Notes under the pieces: generated by a model | What the model saw: only the letters and a program-made list of their open reading frames with translations | What the model was told of the DNA's origin: nothing | Databases searched by the model: none | Part shown: positions 43,834 to 52,798 of the stretch, one piece after another | Layout: the number at the start of each line of letters is the position of its first letter | Numbering within the stretch: the stretch's first letter is position 1 | Position numbers and translations under genes: made by a program | Source: AP-15 sp963772295 | Lineage (GTDB): Bacteria > Pseudomonadota > Alphaproteobacteria > ATCC43930 > CGMCC-115725 | Direction of reading: 5' to 3' | DNA length: 64,000 nt | Assembly: GCA_963772295.1 (NCBI GenBank) | Contig: CAVYWO010000004.1 | Location: 124,001-188,000, forward strand

Positions 43834-45591
43834 ATGGCGTACGATCTGCTCATCAAAAACGGGCGCGTCGTCGACGGTTCCGGCGAGCCGGCCTTTGTCG
43901 CCGATGTGGCGGTAGCCGACGGCAAGATCGCCGGCGTCGGCCGCTATGCCGGGGCCGCCGCCGAGCGCACGATCGACGCCGAGGGCCGGGTCGTCGCCCC
44001 CGGCTTCATCGACCACCACACCCATTTCGACCCGCAGGCGGTCTGGGACCCCTATTGCGGGTCCTCGGTGCAGAACGGGCATACGACGGTGATCGTCGGC
44101 CAGTGCGGCCAGGTCCTCGCCCCGGCGCGGCCCGGCGACGGCGCGTGGTATCTCGAATTCTTTTCCGACGCCGAGCAGATCCCGCTCGGGGTGCTGCAGG
44201 CGGGCGTCGATGTCACTTGGGAATTGGTCGCCGATTACCTCGATGCGCTCGCCAAAAGGCGCGGCATCAATGTCGGCACGCTCGTCGGCCATTCGGGCAT
44301 CCGCCGCTACGTGATGGGCGAGGCGGCCGCCGAGCGGGTCGCGGCGTCGCCCGCAGAGATGGCCGCGATGAAGAAGCTCGTCCGCGAGGCGATGCAGGCC
44401 GGGGCGCTCGGCTTCTCGACGGCGCCCAAGGATCGCGGCGACCCCGCCGGCGTCGGCGACGACGAGGAGCGCTTTGCGCTCGCGAGCGTGCTTGCCGAGT
44501 TGGGCACCGGCGTCTTCCAGGTGGCGGGCGGCGCTCCGGGCGGAACCCCGGCGAGCCGCGAGCTGGCGCGCCAGCTGGCGGCGCGGACCGGCCGGCCCTC
44601 GATCTACAATCTGGTCTCGCAACCGGTCGCGCAGCCGGAGGAATGGCGGGAGCACCTCAAATGGCTCGAGGGGGCGTTCAAAAGCGGCGCGCGCTGCTAC
44701 GGCTCCTGCGTATCGGTCGTGGCCGGCGCGATCTTTGATCTGCGGTGCGGCCTCAATGTTCCGCAGGACGAGGACATCACCAATCCCGAAGGCATATTTC
44801 ACGGCATGCCGACCTGGGACCGGGTGATGGCGCTGCCCTACCGCGAGCGGATGCGGGCGTTCCGCGATCCCGAGTTGCGGCGGGCGCTGTCGGCCGAGGC
44901 GGTCGAAGGCTCGGTCGCCCAGCAAGTCGGGATGACCGATCGGCGCGGCCGCACCCGCGGCTTCTTCAACCGGCGCTGGGATCTGGTGCAGGTGTTCATG
45001 ACGCAATACCCGCGCAACCGCGCGCTCGAAGGGAAAAGCGTGGCCGAGATCGCCCGGTCGCAAAACAAGAGCATGATGGATGCGTTCCTCGATTTGTCGC
45101 TCGACGAAGATCTGCAGACCTGCTTCATCGCCATCGACCGCAACAGCGACCCGCAGGCGCAAACGGAGATCCTCGGCTCACGCTTTACCGTGATCGGCAC
45201 CAGCGACGGCGGCGCGCGGCCGCACACCGCCGACCGCCACGAGTACAGCACCTATCTCCTCGGTCATTGGGTGCGCGAGGAGCAGGCGATGCCGCTCGAG
45301 GAGGCGGTCTATCGGCTGACCGGAAAGACGGCACTGATGCACGACATGCCCGACCGCGGCTTTATCGCCCCCGGCAAGGCCGCCGATATCACGATCTTCG
45401 ATCCCGACACGGTCGCCCCGAAGCCGCGCGAGCCGGTAGCCGACCTGCCGGGCGGCGGCGTTCAGGTCAAGCGCCATGCGGTCGGCATCGATCATGTGAT
45501 CGTCAACGGCACCGTGCTCTTCGAGAACGGCGGGCTGACCGATGCGCTGCCCGGGCGGATCGTCCGCGGCCCGCTCTACCAGGCGGCCTGA
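43834..45591 (+). CDS. D-aminoacylase-like amidohydrolase
   Basis: 585 aa metal-dependent hydrolase. The N-terminal MAYDLLIKNGRVVDGSGEPA and metal motif PGFIDHHTHFDPQAVWDP (H-x-H), GHTTVIVGQCGQVLAP, GTSDGGARPHTADRHE (catalytic Asp) and the C-terminal RGFIAPGKAADITIFDPDTV are typical of N-acyl-D-amino-acid deacylases and dihydroorotase-like relatives. AAGGAG lies eight bases upstream. It is divergent from the molybdoenzyme gene (intergenic about 140 bp). Substrate specificity not predictable. Confidence 0.88.
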   Translation: MAYDLLIKNGRVVDGSGEPAFVADVAVADGKIAGVGRYAGAAAERTIDAEGRVVAPGFIDHHTHFDPQAVWDPYCGSSVQNGHTTVIVGQCGQVLAPARPGDGAWYLEFFSDAEQIPLGVLQAGVDVTWELVADYLDALAKRRGINVGTLVGHSGIRRYVMGEAAAERVAASPAEMAAMKKLVREAMQAGALGFSTAPKDRGDPAGVGDDEERFALASVLAELGTGVFQVAGGAPGGTPASRELARQLAARTGRPSIYNLVSQPVAQPEEWREHLKWLEGAFKSGARCYGSCVSVVAGAIFDLRCGLNVPQDEDITNPEGIFHGMPTWDRVMALPYRERMRAFRDPELRRALSAEAVEGSVAQQVGMTDRRGRTRGFFNRRWDLVQVFMTQYPRNRALEGKSVAEIARSQNKSMMDAFLDLSLDEDLQTCFIAIDRNSDPQAQTEILGSRFTVIGTSDGGARPHTADRHEYSTYLLGHWVREEQAMPLEEAVYRLTGKTALMHDMPDRGFIAPGKAADITIFDPDTVAPKPREPVADLPGGGVQVKRHAVGIDHVIVNGTVLFENGGLTDALPGRIVRGPLYQAA

Positions 45592-45605
45592 GCCACCGGC
45601 CCTTG

Positions 45606-45638
45606 ACCCTCCCGGTGACGTGGGATCGCCGGGAGGGT
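45606..45638 (+). terminator. Hairpin terminator-like element
   Basis: Perfect 10-bp stem ACCCTCCCGG / CCGGGAGGGT with a 13-base loop, starting 15 bases after the amidohydrolase stop. No T-run follows, so it may act as a 3' stabiliser or an imperfect terminator. Confidence 0.5.
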
Positions 45639-45868
45639 GAACTCTTGCCTCCTTTGCCGAAGCTTCGAAGGGCATCCCGCTGCGCGCGCCGTCGAGCCCG
45701 AAATCGGGCGAAGCGCACCAGCGCGAAGCAGGGGGGCGGGCCACGCTCGACGAAGATGAGCACTATGTCTACGCCATAGCCTATGATCGGCGGATCATCG
45801 AAAGGCCGAGGACGCTCGCTCAATCCGCAATCACCTCATGCAGCATATTCGGACGGCACGGCTACCTA

Positions 45869-46190
45869 CTATTGAGGCGAAAGCCTCGGTGCCCGATTGT
45901 TCAGTTCTGCGGCGATGTATTTGTCCGCGTCCCCAGATTCCCGCATATCTGCCCCTGAGACGACAATCCCGTGCAATTGGCCACGAAGGAGTTCCCACCG
46001 ACGCTTGCAGACAGACCAGTTGTGCTCGTCGTAGGTGCCCATAAACATGATTGGCCTGATTTCGATCCGCGGCGGGTCTCCGACCGCACCGGCCTCCCTC
46101 CACACATCGAAATCCTTGCACCAGCGACTGCCCAGGCGATCGACCCGGCTAATCTGCTGTTCGACGACGGCCGGCAGCGGGATTCCATCG
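45869..46190 (-). CDS. Unrecognised open frame, possibly truncated
   Basis: The frame reads plausibly as protein: FDVWREAGAVGDPPRIEIRP, MFMGTYDEHNWSVCKRRWEL and VVSGADMRESGDADKYIAAE, ending at TGA/stop 45869. No family recognised. Its upstream part runs antisense into the relaxase remnant, so the original 5' end may be missing. The composition is balanced, unlike Arg-rich shadow frames, which supports real coding. Confidence 0.3.
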
Positions 46191-47645
46191 GCGGTTCCGC
46201 GCGCGCCGTGTGGTGGTCAAGGCGCGAGTGGTGAAGCTTGCGCCCTAGCGCGGATCATCAGCAAGGCGGCCGACGCCCATCTGCGCTACCTTGAACGCGA
46301 CGGGGTGACGCGCGACGGCGAGAAGGGCCGCGCCTATTCGTCGTTTGAGAACGAGGCGGACGGCCGCGCCTTCATCGAACGCGGCCGGGAGGACCGCCAC
46401 CAGTTCCGCTTCATCGTCGCATCGGAGGATTCCGTCGAGATGGCGGACCTGCGCGGCTTCACCCGCGATCTGATGCGGCAGATGGAACAGGACCTCGGAA
46501 CGCAACTCGACTGGATCGCCGTCGATCATCACAACACCGGCCATCCCCACACCCACATATCGTGCGCGGCGTGCTCGACGACGGCCGCATCGTCAACATT
46601 GCCGGTGACTACATCGCCCATGGCGTGCGACACCGGGCGCGTGAACTGGTGACGCTGGAATTGGGTCCCCAGACCGAGCTTGATGTTGCCCGCAAGCTGG
46701 CGACCGAGGTTGACGCCGAACGGCTGAGGCGGCTCGACCGGATGCTAATCGCCGAGCAGCAGGAACGCGGCGTCGTGGACCCGCGCCCGGACGCCACCGA
46801 GAGCTACACCGTCCGCGCCAACCGGCATCTTCTGATCGACCGGGCGAAGCGGCTGGAACGCTGCGACCTTGCCACGGAGATCGAGCCGGGCGGTGGACCA
46901 TCTCCGAGAAGGCCGAGCCGACCTTGAAGGCGCTGGGCGAGCGCAACGACATCATCAAGACCATGCACCCGGCGCTCATCGCCCGGGCGCCTTCATCCGC
47001 TCCCATGTGCGCCGCCTCGAAGCGCTCCGCCGCGCCGGCCATGTCGAACGCATCAACGCTGATCATTGGAAAATCCCCGCCGACATCGCCGAGCGCGGCA
47101 TCGCCTATGACGCTCCGGGGCGGGCCAAGGACTTCAGCATCCGCACCCTGTCAACGCTCGACCTCGAACGGCAGATAGGCAGCGACGGGGCGACCTGGCT
47201 CGACCGGGAGCTTGTCGCCGACAAACGGACATCGCTGGCCGAGAGAGGCTTCGGCCGGGAGGCGAATGACGCGCTCCATCGGCGGGCCCAGCGGCTGGTG
47301 GAGATGGGGCACGCCACCGACAACGGGCAAACCATCACCATCCCACGCAAAACCATCGCCGCATTAGAACGCCAGGAGGTTGAGCGCGTCGGCCGGCAGA
47401 TGGCCGCCGAGCGCAGACTGTCTTCTGCACAATCTGGGCCGGGCGAGTATGTGATGGGGCGGCTCGCGGGCGTTGCCAATCTCACCAGCGGGCGCTTCGC
47501 CATGATCGAGGACGGCATGGGCTTCCAACTCGTACCTTGGCAGCCAGTTCTTGAGAAGCGCATCGACCAGTATCTCAGCGGAGTTTGGCGCGATGACGGC
47601 GGCATTGAGTGCGGCTTCGGAAGGAAGCGAGGGCTGGGGTTGTGA
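46172..47645 (+). pseudogene. DUF3363-type relaxase (mobilisation nuclease), multiply broken
   Basis: Pieces in successive frames form one protein: RRVVVKARVVKLAP; ADAHLRYLERDGVTRDGEKG to the HUH motif WIAVDHHNTGHPHTHI; then VRGVLDDGRIVNIAGDYIAH and LGPQTELDVARKLATEVDAE; then FIRSHVRRLEALRRAGHVER and the C-terminus AGVANLTSGRFAMIEDGMGF with QLVPWQPVLEKRIDQYLSG. Frame changes occur near 46245, 46560, 46890 and 46985, and a central segment before FIRSHVRRL appears to be missing. This is a conjugative/mobilisable element relic; no TraG or T4SS genes are near. Confidence 0.8.
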
Positions 47646-47838
47646 CGGCGCCGGAAACCCTTTGCCTGCTTGCGGCGAGTAGGCCGGACCAGCGCCAGCC
47701 TTGACCGGCTGACCCCGGCCCGGCAGGGACTCCCCAAGCAGGTCAGGCGGATTGAGAGTGAAGCGCTCCCTTCCCAACGACGGCTGGTCAAGGCCATTCA
47801 CCTATGATAAGTTGCATGTAACTATATGGAGAATGGTC

Positions 47839-48063
47839 ATGGCCTCGGTATCGAAGCCCAAGCCCTCCCGCGTCAAGGTGCGGGAACATCGTGAGCGCCT
47901 GCGGTCGCAGGGCCTGCGTCCGATTCAGATTTGGGTGCCGGACGTGCGCGCACCGTCCTTCCGGTCGGAGGCGCATCGCCAGTCGCTCGCCGTAGCGGCG
48001 AGCGCCCACGCCCGCGAGGATCAGGCGTTCATCGACGCAGTGTCGGATTGGGGCGATGAATGA
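47839..48063 (+). CDS. mazE: MazE-type antitoxin (DUF3018)
   Basis: 74 aa. VKVREHRERLRSQGLRPIQI followed by WVPDVRAPSFRSEAHRQSLA is the DUF3018 antitoxin-MazE pattern, and the C-terminus is acidic (DQAFIDAVSDWGDE). ATG 47839 is chosen because GGAG lies seven bases upstream; ATG 47833 is too close to it. It overlaps the toxin gene by 4 bp (ATGA). The complex is expected to repress its own promoter. Confidence 0.85.
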   Translation: MASVSKPKPSRVKVREHRERLRSQGLRPIQIWVPDVRAPSFRSEAHRQSLAVAASAHAREDQAFIDAVSDWGDE

Positions 48064-48413
48064 GGCGTGGCGACATCTGGAGGGTCGCCGGCGGCAAGGA
48101 CTACGCGGGCAAGCCGCGCCCCGTCGTCGTCGTGCAAGATGACAGCTTCGACGCCACCAACTCGATCACCATCTGTGCCTTTACGACGGATGAGGCCGAA
48201 GCGCCTCTGTTCCGCCTGCCCGTGGAGCCGAACGAGCGCAACGGGCTGCGCGCAGCTTGCCGGCTGATGGTGGACAAGATCACCACCGTCCCGAAGTCCA
48301 AGGTCGGCGCGCATGCCGGTCGCTTGGACGACGAGGACATCCTGCGGCTCAATCAAGCGATCCTCGTCTTCGTTGGACTGGCCGTGTCTCCGAGGACGCA
48401 ACGGGAGGCATAG
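48060..48413 (+). CDS. mazF: MazF/PemK-family endoribonuclease toxin
   Basis: 117 aa. Begins MRRGDIWRVAGGKDYAGKPR with PVVVVQDDSFD, the standard PemK/MazF barrel start including the catalytic Arg region, then NGLRAACRLMVDKITTVPKS (conserved Thr/Lys region). Predicted to cut RNA at specific sites when MazE is lost. Both mazE and mazF read intact within an otherwise degraded region, consistent with addiction-type selection. Confidence 0.88.
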   Translation: MRRGDIWRVAGGKDYAGKPRPVVVVQDDSFDATNSITICAFTTDEAEAPLFRLPVEPNERNGLRAACRLMVDKITTVPKSKVGAHAGRLDDEDILRLNQAILVFVGLAVSPRTQREA

Positions 48414-48628
48414 GCCGTGACGGCACTGCACTGGACCACTCTCTACGCTACGCTCGTTTGGTGCCGCACCACGCAAGTCTTTTTACAATTCGCGACCGAG
48501 CGTGCTGTGGCGCATTCCTAGACTATTCGTGTTTGGGGCAAATGGTCCGATCCCGTCGGGGATCGGCCTGCTTTGGAGGGCGACGGCACAACCGGCCCTT
48601 TGGGCGTGAAGAACATGCGATTCCTGGA
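48414..48628. other. Short intergenic, nothing recognised
   Basis: Between mazF and the convergent ASCH gene. No reading frame of note and no clear hairpin. Confidence 0.3.
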
Positions 48629-49174
48629 TCAGCAATCGAACTCGAAACCAAGCGGCACGGGATCGAGGGAGCTTGCTTCCTCACCTCCTGTATCGGCGAC
48701 ATCGAGCGGCCACACGACCTCGAAGCGCTCGAACACAGTGAGGATCTCGTCGTCTAGCTCGAACCCCTCCCGCGCCGCCTGCCGGGCGAAATAGCGGCGG
48801 TGGGCGGCGAGCCACCACTCGCGCGTGCGGTCCCCCTCCCCTTCGTCCCAGGCAAATGCCTCGTCGACCTGGGACAGCGGCTTAATCGTCACCTCGGTCG
48901 TTCGCCAGATGAAGCGCGGACGCTCCTCGCCGTCTAGCATGATGACGAGATCGCCGGGCTTCGGTGTTGGCTCGCCCTCACCGTAATCGCGTGCCAAGCT
49001 GGCCGTAGCCCGCTTGATCCCGGCGATGACCAATTGGGCTAGTTCGGTCGCCATTTCTGGGGAATCGCCGAACGATCCGACCACATAATCGTCGTGATCC
49101 AGCCCGGCGCAACGGCGAAACGCCTGCCAGAATGCATCGGTCTCGGCGGATCGCGGCAACATGCAAGGCATCAT
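48629..49174 (-). CDS. ASCH-domain protein
   Basis: About 181 aa. KRATASLARDYGEGEPTPKP followed by GDLVIMLDGEERPRFIWRTT and EVTIKPLSQVDEAFAWDEGE match the ASCH fold (PUA-like), with the typical EGDRTREWWLAAHRRYFARQ segment. ASCH proteins bind RNA or modified nucleosides; some hydrolyse acetylcytidine. Start at the first or an internal ATG (residue 2 or 5). Stand-alone. Confidence 0.8.
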   Translation of the reverse strand: MMPCMLPRSAETDAFWQAFRRCAGLDHDDYVVGSFGDSPEMATELAQLVIAGIKRATASLARDYGEGEPTPKPGDLVIMLDGEERPRFIWRTTEVTIKPLSQVDEAFAWDEGEGDRTREWWLAAHRRYFARQAAREGFELDDEILTVFERFEVVWPLDVADTGGEEASSLDPVPLGFEFDC

Positions 49175-49422
49175 AGGCGGAGTGCGGCTAAATCGTGGTC
49201 CCCACTCCTATAAGTTTCGCGGCACGGACAACCGCAGACAATTGATCGCGACGGGCTCGGCTCCGCAGATCAATCTATAGTCGGTCGGCTAATCCCCGGC
49301 GACGGTTAGGAACTCCATATTCATAGCGGCAATCCGCCAACCATCCTTTTCGGGTTCCGCCCGCCCCAAAGACCGGACCGGCCTTCCCTGAGCAAGTCGA
49401 CCGGGAGGTAGAACGCGAAGAT
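49175..49422. other. Intergenic, nothing recognised
   Basis: About 250 bases between the GFA gene end and the ASCH start. The minus-strand frames are low-complexity and match nothing. Confidence 0.3.
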
Positions 49423-49833
49423 CTATGCGGGAGGCTGTTTCTCGAAGACCTCATCGCCCTCGGCGAACGTGATCCAGGGCTGCTTGCTGCGGGTCCAGAT
49501 GTGCCTTGTCGGCCGCAGCCACGATGTATCGTCGAGTGTGCCGGCCCGGACCCGGCGCACTCCATCCCTCGGCATGCCGCAAACCCACGTGCCGCACTCC
49601 GGGCAGACCAATCGGGTGTTTATGCGCCCACTGTCGGCCGTTCGTTGTAGCTGACGCGGCTCGATGCCACTGAGGCGGAACGCGCTCGCGGGGACCACGA
49701 TCCCCATCGAGAACGCACTGCTCGTGAGGCGTTGGCAATCGGTACAGTGGCACGTGTAGACCAACTGCGGCGTTTCGCTGATCTCGTAGCGGATCTTGCC
49801 GCACTGACAGCCGCCGGTTTGTGGGATTTTCAT
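49423..49833 (-). CDS. GFA-family (Mss4-like zinc) protein
   Basis: 136 aa. Zinc-ligand Cys pattern GGCQCGKIRYEI, TCHCTDCQRLTSSAFSMGIV, and CPECGTWVCGMP are the hallmarks of the glutathione-dependent formaldehyde-activating (GFA) fold. Formaldehyde activity itself is not certain for the family at large. ATG 49833 fits the domain start; the longer frame upstream belongs to the decayed GNAT gene. Third gene of the HAD-GNAT-GFA series on this strand. Confidence 0.85.
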   Translation of the reverse strand: MKIPQTGGCQCGKIRYEISETPQLVYTCHCTDCQRLTSSAFSMGIVVPASAFRLSGIEPRQLQRTADSGRINTRLVCPECGTWVCGMPRDGVRRVRAGTLDDTSWLRPTRHIWTRSKQPWITFAEGDEVFEKQPPA

Positions 49834-49835
49834 GC

Positions 49836-50294
49836 GCCCCGTCCTGATGCCGCAGCCCTGGCCGAAATTTCTGCAAGCATCATAATAGCTCCGCTCTGGG
49901 AAACGCGGCAAACACGATCCGGCACTCTGCCGCCATTAGCACCACAAAGGCGACAGCGCCCATTGCGGATCGAACGCGGATCGCGGGCAGCCCGCGCTTC
50001 GTCCTCGATCGTCAGCAGCAGAGCTTTCGCAATACCCTGCCCACGAGCCGCTGGCCGCGTATACATGCGCTTGACCTCGGCGTAGTCATCAAACAGAGCT
50101 ACGCCGCGGCAGCCGACTGCGAGACCGTGCAATCAAGCCACGAAGAAGCGCACGTTCGGGTCGAACAGTTGGGCGATCGATAGGCCGTGCCGGTGATCGG
50201 CCTCATAGGCTGCACCGAGCACGTCGTTCAGTTCGCCGATCGGGTCATGCACTTCGGGTGTCGCCTCGACTACCCGTTCGATGGTGATGTTCAT
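49836..50294 (-). pseudogene. GNAT N-acetyltransferase, in-frame TGA and scrambled C-terminus
   Basis: ATG at 50294 overlaps the HAD-gene stop by 4 bp. The frame reads MNITIERVVEATPEVHDPIG to DPNVRFFVA, then TGA at 50133-50135, then continues in the same frame with VGCRGVALFDDYAEVKRMYT and the acetyl-CoA loop RPAARGQGIAKALLLTIEDE. The usual GNAT sequence at the stop would have a residue such as Arg (CGA), so a CGA-to-TGA change is likely. Beyond ARAARDPRS the expected C-terminal strands cannot be found, implying a further indel or deletion. Confidence 0.75.
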
Positions 50295-50974
50295 CCTCGA
50301 CGATCTAAATCACTGGCCCAAATCAAGCGGCGGACCTCGTGCAGATCACGGGCAACAAAGGTGCAGAGACCTCGAATATCGTCCGTTGGTTCGAGAACGT
50401 CCGGCACCATTATGGTCATCATCCCGGCGGAGGACGCGGAGCGGACCCCGTTCTGGGAATCCTCCAAGGCCAGACATAGCCGAGGCTCGACGCCTAGCCG
50501 CTCCGCAGCTTTCAGGAAAGGGTCGGGTGCAGGTTTGCCAGCCGTATAGTCCCCATGCCCGACAATCTCGTGGAACCGCCCGACCAGATTATGGACTGTC
50601 AGGTGGTGGTGCACGGTATGGTGAGCCGAGGACGTAGCGATGGCCCGAGGGATCCGCAAGTTGTCCAACGTATCGAGCAATTCGATCGCGCCGGACTTCA
50701 ACGATAGCCGCGTTGACGCAATTAGATCGAAGTGCCGCACCCATGCCGCCACGAATTCATCCGCCGGGAAGGCATCGCCAAAATGGCCCAGGAGTAGGCT
50801 CCGACTTTGGGGCCACGGCAGACCTATCGTGCGGCTGAAGATACCCGAGGTCGCATCGTGCCCGCCCTCTGCCGCTGCTGCCAGGGCCGCCTCTTGGTAG
50901 AGCGTTTCAGTATCGAAGAGCAGACCGTCCATGTCGAAGACAACGGCGGTTGGCATGTAGGGGAGCTTCATCAT
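50291..50974 (-). CDS. HAD-superfamily phosphatase (beta-phosphoglucomutase/phosphatase-like)
   Basis: About 227 aa. Motif I VVFDMDGLLFDTETLYQEA, motif II AIATSSAHHTVHHHL, motif III lysine GDYTAGKPAPDPFLKAAERL, motif IV ALEDSQNGVRSASSAGM. The DMDGLLFDTE pattern is that of subfamily IA HAD hydrolases acting on small sugar phosphates or phosphoglycolate-like compounds. Several possible starts (GTG 50992, ATG 50974, 50971, 50956). Translationally coupled to the broken GNAT gene. Confidence 0.85.
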   Translation of the reverse strand: MMKLPYMPTAVVFDMDGLLFDTETLYQEAALAAAAEGGHDATSGIFSRTIGLPWPQSRSLLLGHFGDAFPADEFVAAWVRHFDLIASTRLSLKSGAIELLDTLDNLRIPRAIATSSAHHTVHHHLTVHNLVGRFHEIVGHGDYTAGKPAPDPFLKAAERLGVEPRLCLALEDSQNGVRSASSAGMMTIMVPDVLEPTDDIRGLCTFVARDLHEVRRLIWASDLDRRG

Positions 50975-50992
50975 GCTCGGGTCACAGTGCAC

Positions 50993-51148
50993 AAGGGCAG
51001 CATTGCCTCGGTAGATCTCGGGGTGCGCCGCTGCTCAGGGTTCACCCTTGTATCTCACGGGCAGTGATTCTCGACATTCGCCGCGAATTTTCCCCGCGTA
51101 TTTTTCGAGCGCACGACCCTAAATGAAATCGGCCGGGCGGCAATATGT
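50993..51148. other. Short intergenic, nothing recognised
   Basis: No convincing reading frame. Presumably contains the promoter for the HAD gene on the minus strand. Confidence 0.25.
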
Positions 51149-51353
51149 TCATCGGGCCTGCCAATTCGGCCTCCCCATGGGCACGGCTTGCAACTCGACG
51201 ATCGCCCGCCTGATCCGAAACCAAACCAGTTGCCCGTCAGGGTCGCCGCGTTCGAGCATCAGGTCGGCGCTTTGCGGCCTCAAGCTCGGCGTCGACACCG
51301 TGTTTTTGGATCAGGAGATTGGCAGCCCGCCAGACATCGAGGTCGGAGGTCAT
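51149..51353 (-). pseudogene. Small conserved hypothetical (HTH-free), frameshifted
   Basis: ATG at 51353 overlaps the stop of the upstream small gene (ATGA). It reads MTSDLDVWRAANLLIQKHGV then DAELEAAKR; a loss of about two bases near 51265 shifts the frame to ADLMLERGDPDGQLVWFRIR followed by RAIVELQAV. Together this matches a short conserved alphaproteobacterial protein type (D-L-D-x-x-R-x-A-N-x-L-I...W-x-R-I-x-R-A-I-x-E-L) of unknown function. Confidence 0.55.
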
Positions 51354-51577
51354 CGCGGCTTCGCCATCTTTGGCGGCGAAGATCGCCGAAGCGGCTTCGG
51401 GTCGTCGAAATCAATTTGGGGGAAGGCCGCGCGAAGCCGCTCGCCTTCTTCCCGTATGGCGCGGTCGGTCGGGGTTTCGGGGCGCGGCCCGGCGAGCCAA
51501 TCGAGGACGGTTAGCCGCGCCAGCGCCAGCAGGTAGTCGGCCTGGTCGATCAATCCGGCGGATAGACGGCGAAACAT
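51350..51577 (-). CDS. Small hypothetical protein (75 aa)
   Basis: MFRRLSAGLIDQADYLLALA followed by RLTVLDWLAGPRPETPTDRA and REEGERLRAAFPQIDFDD. Balanced composition and ATGA overlap with the next small gene argue for real coding. No family recognised. The upstream extension of the open frame is not supported. Confidence 0.5.
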   Translation of the reverse strand: MFRRLSAGLIDQADYLLALARLTVLDWLAGPRPETPTDRAIREEGERLRAAFPQIDFDDPKPLRRSSPPKMAKPR

Positions 51578-51619
51578 GGGCGCGCACCTTAACCTGCGCG
51601 CACCAATCCGATCTCGAAA

Positions 51620-51763
51620 ACTTCGGTGCAGCGGATCAACGGTGCCATCTCGGTTACCCTTGCCCTGGAGACGACCGTTCCTGACGAGCACGCTCGCCTT
51701 GTCTGCTCCGTTTGCGGCAGCCGGCAGGTTGATTTCGTGGTCACCTGGACGGAGCGGCGCTAG
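51620..51763 (+). pseudogene. Possible zinc-ribbon-like fragment
   Basis: The plus-strand frame ISVTLALETTVPDEHARLVC followed by SVCGSRQVDFVVTWTERR ends at TAG 51763 and has a CSVCG knuckle. No start codon is evident. It resembles short C-terminal pieces of hypothetical proteins with a zinc knuckle, but this is weak. Confidence 0.25.
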
Positions 51764-51796
51764 CCCGCTCCCGCTTGCGGTTGCGGCGTTTTCGGC

Positions 51797-52171
51797 GTGT
51801 CAAGGCCGCCCGTCAACGCGACGGTCCTGAGCGGCCATACGTGTTCGCGCGTATTTGTTTCGCCGGAGCCGGCGGGTGATATCTGCTGCTTCACGCCGGA
51901 GGTGATCGAATTGCTTTCCGAAAACGTCCAAAGATGGACCATCCGCCGCAAGGCTGCGGTCGTAAACGCCGTCAGCGCAGGGGAAGTCACCCGCGAGGAG
52001 ATCTGTGGCCGCTATCAAATATCGATCGAAGAGCTTCTCTCCTGGCAGCGCGACTATGAAAGTCACGGCCTGTACGGTCTGCGCTCCACCCGTCTGCAGA
52101 TATATCGCCGCCTAGCCGCGAGAGGGCATGACCACCGATCGCTGAGCGCCGCTGCTGGGGCCGCCGGTTGA
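51797..52171 (+). CDS. DUF1153 / SciP-like transcriptional regulator
   Basis: About 124 aa from a GTG. The core RWTIRRKAAVVNAVSAGEVT followed by REEICGRYQISIEELLSWQR is the DUF1153 helix-turn-helix, the family of the CtrA inhibitor SciP in Alphaproteobacteria. The Trp-Gln pair in LLSWQ and the Arg-rich RSTRLQIYRR end are conserved. Core alphaproteobacteria normally carry one SciP; this copy lies in an accessory stretch and has a longer C-terminal tail, so it may be a diverged extra paralogue. Confidence 0.7.
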   Translation: MSRPPVNATVLSGHTCSRVFVSPEPAGDICCFTPEVIELLSENVQRWTIRRKAAVVNAVSAGEVTREEICGRYQISIEELLSWQRDYESHGLYGLRSTRLQIYRRLAARGHDHRSLSAAAGAAG

Positions 52172-52213
52172 TCGAGCAATCCGCTAAGGCGCTGCCCTCG
52201 GTACCAAATGTGA

Positions 52214-52624
52214 CTAGTTTTGGTGTGGCCGGGCGTCTCTGGGCGCTTCGGCGATCGCCAGAATGCTACTGCCTGTCAGCGCTTCCCAAGTTTGCGCGTC
52301 GAGCGATGCTGTTCGGCCTAAGCCATTGATCTTTTGAAACTGACTAAGGGCGCGCTTGGTCTCGGGGCCAACAACACCGTCGAGTGATCCTTGGTAGAGG
52401 CCGCTATACCGGAGTTCCACCTGCGCCCAACGGATGTCGTCTCTGCGGAGGGCATCGCCGGTGAGCACATCCCTCGAGGTCTCGACGACGGCAGGCACGC
52501 TGGCCGCAGTCGCTGTATTGCCTGCGTCGGTCACATCCAGAACGCTACTCACAATGCTCCCCGCCATACCTAAAGCGAGGACGGAAGTTGTATCGAGAAG
52601 CAATTTTCGGATCGGAGTTCGCAC
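52214..52624 (-). CDS. Peptidoglycan-binding domain protein, membrane-anchored or exported
   Basis: 136 aa. A hydrophobic N-terminal segment LDTTSVLALGMAGSIVSSVL suggests a signal or anchor. The C-terminal half IRWAQVELRYSGLYQGSLDG followed by VVGPETKRALSQFQKINGLG is a PG_binding_1 domain. GTG at 52624 is preferred because GGAGG sits five bases upstream; a GTG at 52636 lies within that purine run. A cell-envelope role is likely, but no catalytic domain is attached. Confidence 0.75.
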   Translation of the reverse strand: MRTPIRKLLLDTTSVLALGMAGSIVSSVLDVTDAGNTATAASVPAVVETSRDVLTGDALRRDDIRWAQVELRYSGLYQGSLDGVVGPETKRALSQFQKINGLGRTASLDAQTWEALTGSSILAIAEAPRDARPHQN

Positions 52625-52798
52625 GGTGACCTCCACATAATATTCGTCGGGCGCTCTCGCACGACAACTTTAAAACACCGCCATCCATAATTCGTGGCTG
52701 ATGTCCAAAAGTTGTCACAGTATTTCGTGCTTGATCGCGCGCCCCATCTCGGAGTCGGCGCCGCTGTGCGCGCCATCGCTCGCCGACGAGGCGCAGCC

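Noticed and set aside
45640..45868. A toxin-like frame (HYVYAIAYDRRIIERPRTL) after the amidohydrolase
   Set aside because: Too short, no start codon or partner gene, and no firm family match.
885..50135. Recoding of TGA (selenocysteine or Trp) in glgE and the GNAT gene
   Set aside because: Many intact genes here end in TGA, no SECIS-like element was seen, and neither family uses selenocysteine or Trp at these positions.
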